DNA from: Butyrivibrio sp. VCB2006
Lineage (GTDB): Bacteria > Bacillota > Clostridia > Lachnospirales > Lachnospiraceae
Direction of reading: 5' to 3'
NCBI RefSeq assembly: GCF_000420945.1
Contig: NZ_ATVX01000005.1
Coordinates: forward strand, 186,001-250,000
DNA: 64,000 nt
Shown here: one piece after another, positions 1-9,549 of the stretch
How positions within the stretch are numbered: the stretch's first letter is position 1
Layout: each line of letters starts with the position of its first letter
Translations under genes and position numbers: made by a program
The notes under the pieces: model-generated
Database searches by the model: none
The model's input: only the letters and a program-made list of their open reading frames with translations
What the model was told of the DNA's origin: nothing

Positions 1-288
1 AAGCTGGTACTTAGAGATGTTCTCTACAAGTATGTTCCAAGGGAAATGATGGAGAGGCCAAAAAAGGGATTTGCCATACCAATAGAAAAATGGCTTCTTG
101 ATCCGGAACTTAGACCTTGGGCTGAAGATCTGCTTGATAAGGATAAGATAAGAGCTCAGGGAATACTTGATGCTGATGTTGTAGAGGGAATGTGGAGAGA
201 TTTCACAGAAAGAGGAATCTACCGAATTCAGATATGGTACATTCTTATGTTCCAGCAGTGGTATGAAGCGGAATATGAGAGAAAATAA
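1..288 (+). CDS. asnB: Asparagine synthase (glutamine-hydrolysing), C-terminal fragment
   Basis: The reading frame is open from base 1 and ends at the TAA at 286-288, so only about the last 95 residues are present. They carry the KYVPREMMERPKKGF segment typical of the C-terminal end of the ATP-pyrophosphatase (synthetase) domain of AsnB-type enzymes, followed by the usual helical tail with WYILMFQQW. Such enzymes amidate aspartate, and homologues in polysaccharide clusters may amidate sugar-linked carboxylates. The glutaminase domain lies outside the window. The gene precedes a glycan cluster in the same direction, so a role in glycan modification is possible but not shown. Confidence 0.82.
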   Translation, partial: KLVLRDVLYKYVPREMMERPKKGFAIPIEKWLLDPELRPWAEDLLDKDKIRAQGILDADVVEGMWRDFTERGIYRIQIWYILMFQQWYEAEYERK

Positions 289-307
289 AAGGCAGATAAT
301 AAGTGGT

Positions 308-336
308 TTGAGTAAAACAGCCTATTAGAGTATAAT
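308..336 (+). promoter_or_regulatory. Predicted promoter inside the exopolysaccharide cluster
   Basis: TTGAGT at 308-313 and TATAAT at 331-336 are separated by 17 bases, in the 92-base gap after the asparagine synthase gene. This would allow the glycosyltransferase block to be transcribed separately from the genes upstream of the window. Confidence 0.55.
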
Positions 337-380
337 TAAACTGATTATTTGTGCAAATTTCTATTGAGGGTGACTAGTTT

Positions 381-1253
381 ATGATAATTATTCAGCTGAA
401 GGGCGGAATGGGCAATCAGATGTTCCAGTACGCTTTATATAGGCAGCTCAAGAAGCTTGGCCGTGAAGTTAAGATCGATGACGTGACAGGATTTGTTGAC
501 GACAAGCTTCGCATTCCTGTTTTGCAGAGATTTGGTATAGAGTATGACAGGGCCAGCAAGGCAGAAGTAGTTAAGCTTACTGATTCCAAGATGGATATTT
601 TTAGCAGAATCAGAAGAAAGCTTACCGGCAGAAAGACCTTCAGGATAGATGAGGAAGAGGGAATGTTTGATCCCAGGATCCTTGAGGTTGAGGATGCTTA
701 TCTTGTGGGCTACTGGCAGAGTGATAAATATTTTACCGATGAAGAGGTAGAAAGAGAGCTTAGAGATGCTTTCGAGAAGAGACCTCAGGATATCATGCAG
801 GACAGCGTAAGCTGGACAATTCTGCAGCAAATAGAGTGCTGTGAGTCTGTAAGTCTTCATATCAGAAGAACAGATTATGTGGATGCGGAGCACAATCACA
901 TTCACAATATTTGTACTGAAAAGTACTATAAGTCTGCAATTGATGAAGTGAGAAATACATATCCAAGTGCTGTATTCTTTATTTTTACAGATGATAAGGA
1001 ATGGTGCAGAGCCCATTTCAGAGGCCCGAATTTCTTTGTGGTTGATCTGGATGAGGATACCAATACTGATATTGCAGAGATGACTCTTATGAGCAGATGC
1101 AAGCACCACATAATGGCTAACAGTTCATTTAGCTGGTGGGCTACATGGCTTAACGATAATCCCAGTAAGATAGTTATTGCTCCGTCTAAGTGGATCAACA
1201 ACAGAAAGATGGACGATATCTATACTTCAAGGATGAAAAAGATAGCTATCTAA
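381..1253 (+). CDS. GT11-family glycosyltransferase (alpha-1,2-fucosyltransferase type)
   Basis: A 290-residue protein with the GT11 signature: an N-terminal GGMGNQMFQY loop (residues 8-18) that binds the nucleotide sugar, and the HIRRTDYVD motif at residues 160-168. A third block near residue 245 reads ANSSFSWW. The family moves fucose (or galactose) from a GDP-sugar to a hydroxyl of an acceptor glycan on the cytoplasmic membrane face. It is the first of three GT11-type proteins in this operon. It lies 11 bases before the ABC exporter gene. The start ATG follows a GAGGGTGA ribosome site. The exact sugar and linkage cannot be read from sequence. Confidence 0.87.
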   Translation: MIIIQLKGGMGNQMFQYALYRQLKKLGREVKIDDVTGFVDDKLRIPVLQRFGIEYDRASKAEVVKLTDSKMDIFSRIRRKLTGRKTFRIDEEEGMFDPRILEVEDAYLVGYWQSDKYFTDEEVERELRDAFEKRPQDIMQDSVSWTILQQIECCESVSLHIRRTDYVDAEHNHIHNICTEKYYKSAIDEVRNTYPSAVFFIFTDDKEWCRAHFRGPNFFVVDLDEDTNTDIAEMTLMSRCKHHIMANSSFSWWATWLNDNPSKIVIAPSKWINNRKMDDIYTSRMKKIAI

Positions 1254-1263
1254 AAGGAAAATT

Positions 1264-3060
1264 ATGGACAGTAGTAGTAAAAAGGTTAGTCTTTTAAAAA
1301 AGATTAGTTACATATTTGATAAAAAGCAAAAGGGACAGCTGGTTATACTGGCTGTCCTTATACTGATTGGTGGTGTTTTTGAAACACTGGGTGTATCTAT
1401 GATGCTTCCTGTGGTTTCAACCATTATCGTTCCGGATTCGTTACATGAATTTATAGAAAATCATGAATATCTGCAGCAAATTATAAATATACTGCATCTT
1501 GATAGTGACAAGAAGATTGCCTGTGCTCTTTTGGCTCTGATGATAGTTATTTTTGTAATCAAGAATGCATATCTTTTATTCCTTATTCACAGGCAGAACA
1601 CCTTTGTAGCAAGGGCTAGAAACGACATGATCAGTCGTGTCATGAGAGAGTTTTTGAACCGCCCTTACGAAGATTATCTCGGAGCAGATATTCCAACTGT
1701 TTTCAGAATAACAGACAGTGATATTCCAAGAGTATTCTCACTGGTTCTTGCAGCACTTTCTCTTTCTACAGAACTTGTAGTATCCACATGCCTTGGAATT
1801 GTACTTTTATTTGTAAACTGGCAGATGACTGTGCTTATGGTGGCAGTTCTTTTAATCATGACACTTATAAGCGTCAAGGTATTAAAGCCAAAACTCAATG
1901 ATATAGGCAGAAAGAATCAGGAAACCCAGAGTAGGATTGCCAGATGGAGAATTCAGGCTATTTACGGTCTCAAGGATGTTAAGGTACTTAACAGACAGGA
2001 TTTCTATATTCGCAACTACTATGAATCAGGAAGAGTTGGTGCCAATATAGCAAGAGACTATGCGGTCCTTAACAGCGTGCCAAGACTTATGATAGAGACT
2101 GTATTTATGGCTACAGTTCTTTTGTTCATACTGGTGTATATCTTAAGGGGGGGAGATGTTACCCTTCTGATCCCACAGCTGACAGCGTTTGGTGTAGCAG
2201 CGGTCAGAATTATGCCTTCTGCTAACCGTATTAACACTTATATAACTGAGATTGCTTACGAGCAGTATTCTCTTGATTATGTATACGAGAACCTTACAGA
2301 GTCCATGAAGACTGACAAGGCAATGAGAGCAGAAAGAGCTGCCATAGCCGGTCCGGAGCTCCATTTGGAGGATAAGATCGAGCTTAGGGATATTACCTTT
2401 AAATATCCCGATGCGGACAGAAACATCTTTACTAAGGCAAACATGGTAGTACCTAAGGGCAAGTCCATTGGTATCATGGGACCATCAGGTGCAGGTAAGT
2501 CTACAATCGTTGACGTTCTTCTTGGACTTTTGCATGTTCAGGGCGGAGAGATTTTGTGCGACGGCGCCAATATCTTTAGTAACTATGATTCATGGCTGGC
2601 TCAGATTGGATATATTCCACAGTCAATTTATCTTGTTGATGAGACCATTAGAGAGAACATTGCATTTGGTATAGATGCTGACAAGATAGACGAGGACAGA
2701 ATCTGGGAAGTTATGGAGGAAGCTCAGCTGGCGGACTTCGTGAGAACTCTTCCTGAGGGACTTGATACTACGATAGGCGACAGAGGCGTAAGGCTTTCCG
2801 GCGGTCAGAGACAGCGTATCGGTATTGCCAGAGCTCTTTATCATAATCCTGAGATTTTGGTGTTTGATGAGGCTACAAGCGCTCTTGATAATGAAACAGA
2901 GGCAGCAGTTATGGAAGCTATCAATGGTTTCCATGGCAAGAAGACAATGGTTATCATTGCCCACAGACTTAATACAATAGCAAACTGTGACGTTATCTAT
3001 GAGGTTAAGGATGAACAGATAAAAGAGACTACTCTGGAGGGTAGAACTATTATCCAGTAA
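1264..3060 (+). CDS. ABC exporter with fused membrane and ATPase domains, probable glycolipid flippase
   Basis: A 598-residue half-transporter of the MsbA/PglK type. About five to six hydrophobic segments fill residues 25-330. The nucleotide-binding domain follows, with Walker A GPSGAGKST near residue 406, signature LSGGQRQR near 511, Walker B ILVFDEATSALD near 531 and an AHRL H-loop near 565. Transporters of this group flip lipid-linked oligosaccharides across the membrane as homodimers. Its place between two GT11-type genes points to export of the repeat unit or of a glycolipid made by this cluster. A Wzx-type flippase is encoded about 9.6 kb downstream, so the cluster has two candidate exporters. 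Confidence 0.88.
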   Translation: MDSSSKKVSLLKKISYIFDKKQKGQLVILAVLILIGGVFETLGVSMMLPVVSTIIVPDSLHEFIENHEYLQQIINILHLDSDKKIACALLALMIVIFVIKNAYLLFLIHRQNTFVARARNDMISRVMREFLNRPYEDYLGADIPTVFRITDSDIPRVFSLVLAALSLSTELVVSTCLGIVLLFVNWQMTVLMVAVLLIMTLISVKVLKPKLNDIGRKNQETQSRIARWRIQAIYGLKDVKVLNRQDFYIRNYYESGRVGANIARDYAVLNSVPRLMIETVFMATVLLFILVYILRGGDVTLLIPQLTAFGVAAVRIMPSANRINTYITEIAYEQYSLDYVYENLTESMKTDKAMRAERAAIAGPELHLEDKIELRDITFKYPDADRNIFTKANMVVPKGKSIGIMGPSGAGKSTIVDVLLGLLHVQGGEILCDGANIFSNYDSWLAQIGYIPQSIYLVDETIRENIAFGIDADKIDEDRIWEVMEEAQLADFVRTLPEGLDTTIGDRGVRLSGGQRQRIGIARALYHNPEILVFDEATSALDNETEAAVMEAINGFHGKKTMVIIAHRLNTIANCDVIYEVKDEQIKETTLEGRTIIQ

Positions 3061-3131
3061 AGGTAAAGTCTTTGCTGTATGAGTATTATACAATACCATT
3101 AGTTGATTTGTTTTAGGAGTATAGTTAGCAG

Positions 3132-4175
3132 ATGATTGGAACTGAGTTTATTCCTGGGTATGGTCTGGGAAATCAGCTGTTTTTTTATATAGTTACCAGA
3201 TGCCTTGCTCTGGAAAAGGGAGTAGACTTTGGTTTCGTTAATCCCGGGCAGGTGGGAAATGTTTTTCATTCCCAGAAGGGCATGTACTTCATGGATATTG
3301 ATATGGGTAAAGAGATATCCAGGGAGGAAATGGAGTCTTTCAAGATCTATCATGAGCAGGACGACAGGTTATACCTTGGAGATTCAGTTCATGATATGAC
3401 CCATGGATGTTATATTAGCGGAGCTGATCCCAAGTTATTCGAAGTAGAAGATAATACAATTGTTTACGGCAATATGCAGGATCAGTCATATTTTGAGAAG
3501 TACCGCGATCAGATTAGGGAGTGGCTTCATGTTAGGGAAGAGGCTGAATCCTATGAGTACACCGCTGATGATCTTTGCATTATCAACATGCGAGGTGGGG
3601 AGTACACAAGCTGCCCGGAACTGTTCCTTGACAGGCGCTACTGGCTAAATGCTATTAAGAATATGAAAAAGATAAATCCCAATATGAGCTTTATGATCAT
3701 TACAGAGGATGAGGAGGCAGCCAAGAAGGTACTTCCTGAGTACGAGTGTCACCATTTCGATATGGGCAAGGACTACGTGACAATTAAGAATGCCAGATAT
3801 CTGATATTGTCCAATTCATCTTTTTCACTTATGCCCGTAATGTCCAGCACAGAGCTTAAATACGCTATTGCTCCCAAATACTGGGCAAGACATAATGTAT
3901 CAGATGGTTTCTGGTCATCTGAGCAGAATATCTACAGCTTTTTAACCTATCAGGATAAAAAGGGAAAGCTTTTTACAGCGGATGAATGCAGGAAGGAACT
4001 TGAAGAGTACAAGAAGCGTTCTAAGCTATATGCAAGAAGAAATAAAAGACCCGGGGCTGTAAGGACATTTTCCCAGAATATACGCAGAAGACTTATTTAT
4101 GCCTGGTTCTTTACGAAAAAGATATGGAGAAGCCTTGAGAGGCGAACCGGAATCATAAAAGTATTTCACGGCTGA
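3132..4175 (+). CDS. Divergent GT11-like glycosyltransferase
   Basis: A 347-residue protein resembling GT11 enzymes in layout. It has an N-terminal GYGLGNQLFFY loop near residues 9-19, an INMRGGEY block near residue 153 in place of the usual HIRRGDY motif, and a C-terminal ILSNSSFS block near residue 233. The replacement of HIRR by INMRGG suggests a different donor or acceptor from the other two GT11 proteins. The basic C-terminal tail (about residues 290-347, rich in Arg and Lys) may bind the membrane. The call rests on these three blocks only; another GT-B family is possible. Confidence 0.65.
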   Translation: MIGTEFIPGYGLGNQLFFYIVTRCLALEKGVDFGFVNPGQVGNVFHSQKGMYFMDIDMGKEISREEMESFKIYHEQDDRLYLGDSVHDMTHGCYISGADPKLFEVEDNTIVYGNMQDQSYFEKYRDQIREWLHVREEAESYEYTADDLCIINMRGGEYTSCPELFLDRRYWLNAIKNMKKINPNMSFMIITEDEEAAKKVLPEYECHHFDMGKDYVTIKNARYLILSNSSFSLMPVMSSTELKYAIAPKYWARHNVSDGFWSSEQNIYSFLTYQDKKGKLFTADECRKELEEYKKRSKLYARRNKRPGAVRTFSQNIRRRLIYAWFFTKKIWRSLERRTGIIKVFHG

Positions 4176-4213
4176 TAACCTGTGAATTACAGAAGCAGAT
4201 TGTAGAGTTATAT

Positions 4214-4981
4214 ATGGATAATAAAGAAAAAATCAAGCTTCCAAATGTGACACTGGTTGCAATGACCAGCGTGGATATATATGAAACCTTAAAGGCTATG
4301 GAATATAGCATGAGGGGAATCGAGTTTGGCGATGCTGTTATCGTCACTGACAAGAAGCCTCTTTTCATGCCTAAGGGAATAAGGTATAGTCACACAGATA
4401 AGCTCGATAACATTGATAAGTTTAATTACAAGATGACCTATGAACTGGGAAGTCATATCAGCACTGATTTTGCACTTATAGTTCATGCAGATGGATTTGT
4501 CATACATCCGGAGAACTGGAGAGATGAGTTCCTTGAGTATGACTATATAGGATCACCCTGGCCACTCCCTACTAACGACTATGCCTACAGGGATAGCAAG
4601 GGAGAAATCTGCCGCGTAGGTAACTCAGTATCTATCAGGTCCAAGAGACTGATGGATTATCCCAAGACCCATGATCTTTTGTGGGAAAAGGGATTTGATG
4701 ATTTTTATAACGAGGACATATTCCTTTGCTGCATGCACAAGAATGAAATGGAAGCAGCAGGTATGAAGTGGGCGCCGCTTGAAAAGGCGGTTTTATTTGG
4801 AAGAGAGCATCCACTTCCGGAAAACAAGGGGATAGAGCCTTTTGTTTTTCACAAATGGTGGGGAGAGAATGAGAACTATCCAAGGTTCTACAGCCCCGGG
4901 AAGAGATTTAAGAAAGCTGTGAGACCGCTCTTATTCTGGAGAAGGTCCAGGAAATGGAAAGAGGAGCATAACGTTCAATGA
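4214..4981 (+). CDS. DUF5672-type protein, probable glycosyltransferase
   Basis: A 255-residue soluble protein that fits the DUF5672 pattern: an N-terminal LVAMTSVDIYET block, DFALIVHADGFV near residue 95, YIGSPWP near residue 113, a GNSVSIRSKRL block, and a NEDIFLC segment near residue 170 followed by a FHKWW end motif. This family is found in bacterial and phage glycan loci and has the look of a GT-A fold with a HAD motif in place of DXD. The biochemical activity is not established. Its stop overlaps the next start in an ATGA, which indicates translational coupling with the GT2 gene. Confidence 0.72.
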   Translation: MDNKEKIKLPNVTLVAMTSVDIYETLKAMEYSMRGIEFGDAVIVTDKKPLFMPKGIRYSHTDKLDNIDKFNYKMTYELGSHISTDFALIVHADGFVIHPENWRDEFLEYDYIGSPWPLPTNDYAYRDSKGEICRVGNSVSIRSKRLMDYPKTHDLLWEKGFDDFYNEDIFLCCMHKNEMEAAGMKWAPLEKAVLFGREHPLPENKGIEPFVFHKWWGENENYPRFYSPGKRFKKAVRPLLFWRRSRKWKEEHNVQ

Positions 4982-6051
4982 CGTTTTCAGTAATTATTCC
5001 GGTTTATAATGCTGAAAAGTACATAGATAGCGCACTTAAGCCTGTGATTGCAGCCGGTGAAAAGGGCTGTGACCTTGAGGCTATCCTTGTGGAGAATGGT
5101 TCAGAGGATGGCAGTGCTATAATCTGTGATCGTTACGCTGATAAGTACGATTTTATTAGAACAAGTCACTTTGGCAAGATCGGAGCCTTTAGAGCCAGAC
5201 TTGAAGGAATGAAGCTTGCGGGCGGAGAGTATCTGATTTTTGCTGATGCTGATGATGAATTAGCAGAAGATAATTTTGACAAGTTATCAGATTGCATATC
5301 TTTTTACGGAGAAAGGAGTATTACTCCGGATCTGATTATTTATAATGCTGCAGATTCCAAGGATAGAAACGGCAAGCTTTTTTCTTTTCCATTTGAAGAG
5401 GGCAAGGTCTATTCAGGGGAAGAAAAAAGAGTTTTCTATGATATCATGAGTTCTTCAGATGCCTTAAATGCTATGTGGAATAAGGCGGTCAGAAGGGACT
5501 TTATAAGAGAAACTGACAGCTTTGAAGGAGTATTACTTAATCACGGGGAAGATCTTCTGCAAACGGCAGAATTTATTGATAAGGCTAAGACTATAGTTTA
5601 TATAGACAAGGCTTTGTATTATTACAATCAGAATTCATCAGGTCTTACAGGCTCTTTTCATAAGGAATATATGGATGATCAGATAACGGCCTGGAAAAAG
5701 TTTGATAAGTATATTGAAAAATGGCATAGGGATGGCGATGGATACTGGGATATCCTTGCGAGACGTAAGACTCTTACCTGCGCAATAGCTGTAAAGAGCC
5801 TTATTTACTCCGGAATCAGGAGGGCAGATATAGCTCGTTTCCTTAAAGAGATGATGGATATGCCATTTTATAAGGAATATGCAGGTGAGCCCCTTCCCGA
5901 GTGGGCACCTGAGGCAGACGTATTTGTGTATAAGCTTATGAATTCGGATAAGCCTTATAGCAATATGATGCGTTCAGCTTCGAAGTTTGCTATTAAGAGC
6001 AAGGTAAAAAAGATACTTGGCTGGAAAGAGGATGTGAATAATGGTAATTGA
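4978..6051 (+). CDS. Family 2 glycosyltransferase
   Basis: A 357-residue GT-A enzyme. The N-terminus has the GT2 signature VIIPVYNAEKYI, then a VENGSEDGS block near residue 38 and FADADDE near residue 87, which supplies the metal-binding aspartates. The C-terminal half is helical and is the usual variable acceptor region. It probably adds one sugar to the undecaprenyl-linked repeat unit. The start overlaps the previous stop by four bases, and its end overlaps the following GT17 gene by 11 bases, so the three genes are translationally coupled. Confidence 0.87.
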   Translation: MTFSVIIPVYNAEKYIDSALKPVIAAGEKGCDLEAILVENGSEDGSAIICDRYADKYDFIRTSHFGKIGAFRARLEGMKLAGGEYLIFADADDELAEDNFDKLSDCISFYGERSITPDLIIYNAADSKDRNGKLFSFPFEEGKVYSGEEKRVFYDIMSSSDALNAMWNKAVRRDFIRETDSFEGVLLNHGEDLLQTAEFIDKAKTIVYIDKALYYYNQNSSGLTGSFHKEYMDDQITAWKKFDKYIEKWHRDGDGYWDILARRKTLTCAIAVKSLIYSGIRRADIARFLKEMMDMPFYKEYAGEPLPEWAPEADVFVYKLMNSDKPYSNMMRSASKFAIKSKVKKILGWKEDVNNGN

Positions 6052-6994
6052 CTGCGTACCATTTTTTAACGAGGTGGACATATTAAAGCTTCGCCTTAAT
6101 ATATTAAATCCATATGTAGATAAGTTCATTATCGAAGAGGCAACCACCACTTTTTCCGGTGAACCTAAAGAGCTTTGCTTTGAAAAGAACAAGGATCTCT
6201 TCAAGGAGTATCTGGATAAGATCACTTATGTAGTGGTTTCTGAGGATAAGAATTTTTCACTGACACATGAGAGGGATTATTATCAAAAGAACCATCTCAT
6301 AAAAGGTCTGGAAGAAGTCGGTGCAACAGATAGCGATGTAATAATCTTTGGGGATGTGGATGAGATCCCTAATCCCAAGGTATTGGAAAAGATAATAACT
6401 GAGTTTGATAAGACTAAAGTTTATCATCTGGCTCAGCGTAATTTCTACGCATTCCTTAATATGGAAGAAAAGTCAGGAGAGCTTTTATCAATAACAGGAG
6501 ATTTTCCTGAGATAGCAAGCTCAGACAGAAAATGGCTTGGAACAAAGGTTACTAGTTTGTCTAATATTCCTGAGGAGGGAATAGTAAGGTTAAGAGATCT
6601 TGTTCCTGTAACTGATAAGAGATCAGTAAGAGTGGCTGATGGCGGTTGGCACTTTGGCTACATGGGAGGAAGAGGAGAAAAAAATCCTGTGGAGCGCATA
6701 GGTGTTAAGGTCAAGGCAGCAGCTCACCAGGAGTATAACGATAGAGAAATTCTGGCTGAGACCATGGACAGACTGATTCTCGGGCAGGATATTTTCGGAA
6801 GAAATGCAAGGTTTGAGAGAGTAGAGATTGATGATACCTATCCTCAGTATCTAAGAGAACATGTTGATGATTATAGCTACCTTGTAATGCCCAAGATTAC
6901 AGCTCTTTCAAAGTGTTATCATAAGCTGGATATTACTGTAGGCAGGTTCTGCCGCAAAGCGTACCACAAGATACTTAGAACGATCAGAAAATAA
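6041..6994 (+). CDS. GT17-like glycosyltransferase (N-acetylglucosaminyltransferase type)
   Basis: A 317-residue protein matching the GT17 pattern: DCVPFFNEVDILKLRL at the N-terminus, EATTTFSG near residue 32, a RDYYQKNH block near residue 79, and GDVDEIPNP near residues 104-112, which resembles a DXD-type metal site. Family members in animals are beta-1,4-GlcNAc transferases acting on mannose; bacterial members occur in capsule and exopolysaccharide loci with unproven specificity. An AGAGGA ribosome site lies inside the end of the preceding gene, consistent with coupled translation. Donor sugar is not determinable here. Confidence 0.8.
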   Translation: MVIDCVPFFNEVDILKLRLNILNPYVDKFIIEEATTTFSGEPKELCFEKNKDLFKEYLDKITYVVVSEDKNFSLTHERDYYQKNHLIKGLEEVGATDSDVIIFGDVDEIPNPKVLEKIITEFDKTKVYHLAQRNFYAFLNMEEKSGELLSITGDFPEIASSDRKWLGTKVTSLSNIPEEGIVRLRDLVPVTDKRSVRVADGGWHFGYMGGRGEKNPVERIGVKVKAAAHQEYNDREILAETMDRLILGQDIFGRNARFERVEIDDTYPQYLREHVDDYSYLVMPKITALSKCYHKLDITVGRFCRKAYHKILRTIRK

Positions 6995-7004
6995 GAGACT
7001 ACTT

Positions 7005-8186
7005 ATGGACTTTTTGACCTTAGAGAATAGAAAGAAAATAGCGAACAGACTTTTCTATCTGGCTCTTTTGATAGAACTGGTATTGATGATTGCCGAGAAG
7101 AGCGAGCTTTACTTCGATTTTGAGAGCTATGTTTTCAGAGTGACCTTTGTACTTACTCTCCTTTCTGTGTTTGTAAATGACCACAGCAAAAAAGAATGGG
7201 TGGTCATAGTACTTACCTGGATTTTTACCTTTATATGTTACAGGATAACAGGTAGGAACGAACTTCTTAGATTTGCCACATTTATGATGGCTGCCAAGAG
7301 TATTAATCTTGGTAAGACTATGAAGGCTTCTTTTTGGGTAAGCCTTGTGGGATTTGCAAGTATAGCTCTTTTGTCAGTTACCGGGATATTGGGAAGTATC
7401 GCAGTTACTACTGATTACGGCAGGGGAGATGCCAATGAACTCAGATATGTCTTTGGTTTTGGACATCCCAATACTCTTTGGGGCTGTGTGTTTGCACTTA
7501 TGCTTTTGTGGCTGTGGATTTATGGCAGCAAAGCAAGGCTGTGGATGTTTGCAATCCTTTTAGCAATTGTCATTGGTATGTATAAGATCACGGCATCCAG
7601 GACAGCTTTTTTGATCGGTATCATTACTATAGTGATGGCGCTTATCATCAGATATCTGCCACTTCTTAGTAGCAAAAAGATAATATATATCTTTACGGGG
7701 CTGGTGACTCCGGCGTTTTGTGTGGCTTTTTCCATATGGGGAGCGTGTATAAGTTATGTTTCCAGATATGAGTTTAAGCATCCATATTACAAGCAAATTG
7801 AGTTTATAGACGAGCTGTTAAATAACAGAATCCATAATCTGTACAGAGCAAATGAGCGCCATGCAGGTTCTATCGAGACCTGGAAGTTGTTTTCTGATAA
7901 AATCTCAGAAGAGTACTTTGATATGGGCTGGGTAAGGCTCTTTTACTGGTATGGAATAATACCGACTGCTATCATATGCCTTTTGGTTATAGTGTTTATC
8001 TATATCTGCTACAAGAGAAGAGATGCATGGAGCATTGTTCTTTTGCTTGCACTTTCAATTTATACGGTTATTGAAGCGACGTTTATTTCGGTTTACATCG
8101 GAAGAAATATAATGCTTCCGATATTTGGAGTGTACCTTTGTTCAATCAGCGAAAGGATGACAAAAAATAATGTCTTTGAAGGCTAG
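7005..8186 (+). CDS. Polytopic membrane protein, probable Wzy-type polysaccharide polymerase
   Basis: A 393-residue protein with about ten hydrophobic segments and a large loop near residues 250-305 rich in charged and aromatic residues, including an RANERHAGSIETW stretch. This topology, together with a FGFGHPNTLWG segment near residue 148, is what is seen in O-antigen/EPS polymerases, which join lipid-linked repeat units outside the membrane. Wzy proteins are poorly conserved in sequence, so the call leans on topology and on the presence of a Wzx flippase and several transferases in the same operon. Confidence 0.72.
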   Translation: MDFLTLENRKKIANRLFYLALLIELVLMIAEKSELYFDFESYVFRVTFVLTLLSVFVNDHSKKEWVVIVLTWIFTFICYRITGRNELLRFATFMMAAKSINLGKTMKASFWVSLVGFASIALLSVTGILGSIAVTTDYGRGDANELRYVFGFGHPNTLWGCVFALMLLWLWIYGSKARLWMFAILLAIVIGMYKITASRTAFLIGIITIVMALIIRYLPLLSSKKIIYIFTGLVTPAFCVAFSIWGACISYVSRYEFKHPYYKQIEFIDELLNNRIHNLYRANERHAGSIETWKLFSDKISEEYFDMGWVRLFYWYGIIPTAIICLLVIVFIYICYKRRDAWSIVLLLALSIYTVIEATFISVYIGRNIMLPIFGVYLCSISERMTKNNVFEG

Positions 8187-9531
8187 GAAAACTTTATTTT
8201 ACATAATGGTTTTAGTTGCTTTCCTTGCGGTAACTATTTATGAATTTCTGACTCCATATATGTCAGATGACATCATCTACATGGATGAGGTTGCTAAGGC
8301 GGGGAACTTCTTTGATCTCTTTGGTCAGGAGGTTGAACACTGGATCTCTCATACCGGTAGAAGTGTATCTCACATAATACTCAGAGTTTTTCTCTTTATA
8401 GGAATCAAGGGAGTATTCAACGTGGTTGCCGGAGCGGTATTTGTGATTTTATCGCTTCTTATCTACGCAAATGTCGATGCCAAAAGAGAATATGATGTAA
8501 GGATATATGGCTTTATTCTTACAATGCTCTGGTTCTTTGATCCGGCTATTGCCAATACCGTATTCTGGGAAGACGGAGCCTGTAACTATCTGTTCACTAC
8601 CACAATTATCATGGGTTTTGTGACTCTGTACAGGCGTGGTATCAAGAATCAGAATAAGGGCATAGGTTTTGCTATAGGAATGTTTTTATATGGAATAGCA
8701 GCCGGATGGTGCAATGAGAATACTTCCGGCGGACTTATTCTCTTTATGCTGATTGAGCTGGTTTATCATTATGTTACAAGCAATAAGAGCTTTAGCTTTA
8801 TTAAGCCGTTTATGATAACAGGACTTGTAGGAAGCGTCATAGGTTTTGTTATGATGATCATAGCTCCCGGTAACTATGGAAGATTGGCTGTTACAGAGGA
8901 GGAACATACAGGATTTCTTGCTCTCATGGCAAGGTTCCTCAAGATTACACTGGCAATCAAGAACAATTATTTCGTGCTTGTTGCAGCATTTATAGTGGTT
9001 GTTATCCTGACACTGTTTCTTTTTGGAAAAGAGTCAGAGGCTGCCGGAAAGCTCAAGACTGTAGCGCTCTTTGGCGGATTATTCCTTGCTACATGTTATG
9101 CACTTATTATGATCCCATCTTCTGAGCTCAGGTCCTACTATGGAGCAAGTATCTTTTTGATGACTTCTGTTGCTCAGGGAATTGGAATTATAACTGATTC
9201 CAAGGAAGGCCTTGTTCAGGGCATTCTGGTATCAATTGTAAGTGTGTTTGCAGCTCTTTTCCTCCTGGGATATGTGGATGACGGAGCTAATCTTGCCAGG
9301 ATCAAAAGAGAATTTGACGAAAGAGATGCATATCTGACTGAGATGGGGCAGCAGGGAGCCGATAATGTTGAGGCGCCTATGCTGAGACCTCAGTGGGAGA
9401 ATAGATTTACAGTTGCATATGAGGTTGATATTCAGGAGGATTGGCAGTTCTGGATCAATTTCTTTACAGCACAGCACTATGGTCTGGGTACTATTCATGG
9501 AGTTCCCAGAGAAGAATGGACTTTATATTAA
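8170..9531 (+). CDS. DUF6056-type polytopic membrane protein
   Basis: A 453-residue membrane protein with roughly ten transmembrane segments. The first extracellular loop contains SDDIIY and a GRSVSHIILR block near residues 60-70, a pattern found in DUF6056 and related GT-C-like membrane proteins of glycan clusters. A GWCNENTSGG block near residue 175 is a second typical feature. The C-terminal ~90 residues are soluble. It overlaps the polymerase gene by 17 bases and is led by a GAAAGGATG ribosome site inside that gene. A function in lipid-linked sugar transfer is plausible but unproven. Confidence 0.7.
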   Translation: MSLKARKTLFYIMVLVAFLAVTIYEFLTPYMSDDIIYMDEVAKAGNFFDLFGQEVEHWISHTGRSVSHIILRVFLFIGIKGVFNVVAGAVFVILSLLIYANVDAKREYDVRIYGFILTMLWFFDPAIANTVFWEDGACNYLFTTTIIMGFVTLYRRGIKNQNKGIGFAIGMFLYGIAAGWCNENTSGGLILFMLIELVYHYVTSNKSFSFIKPFMITGLVGSVIGFVMMIIAPGNYGRLAVTEEEHTGFLALMARFLKITLAIKNNYFVLVAAFIVVVILTLFLFGKESEAAGKLKTVALFGGLFLATCYALIMIPSSELRSYYGASIFLMTSVAQGIGIITDSKEGLVQGILVSIVSVFAALFLLGYVDDGANLARIKREFDERDAYLTEMGQQGADNVEAPMLRPQWENRFTVAYEVDIQEDWQFWINFFTAQHYGLGTIHGVPREEWTLY

Positions 9532-9549
9532 TTGGAGTTTGGGAAATTT

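Noticed and set aside
435..1109. A 224-codon open frame on the minus strand opposite the first GT11 gene
   Set aside because: The + strand frame has clear GT11 motifs; the minus frame has no ribosome site and a Leu/Ile/Cys-rich composition typical of a shadow frame. The same holds for long minus frames at 2623-3099, 11037-11528, 19972-20496 and 57248-57844.
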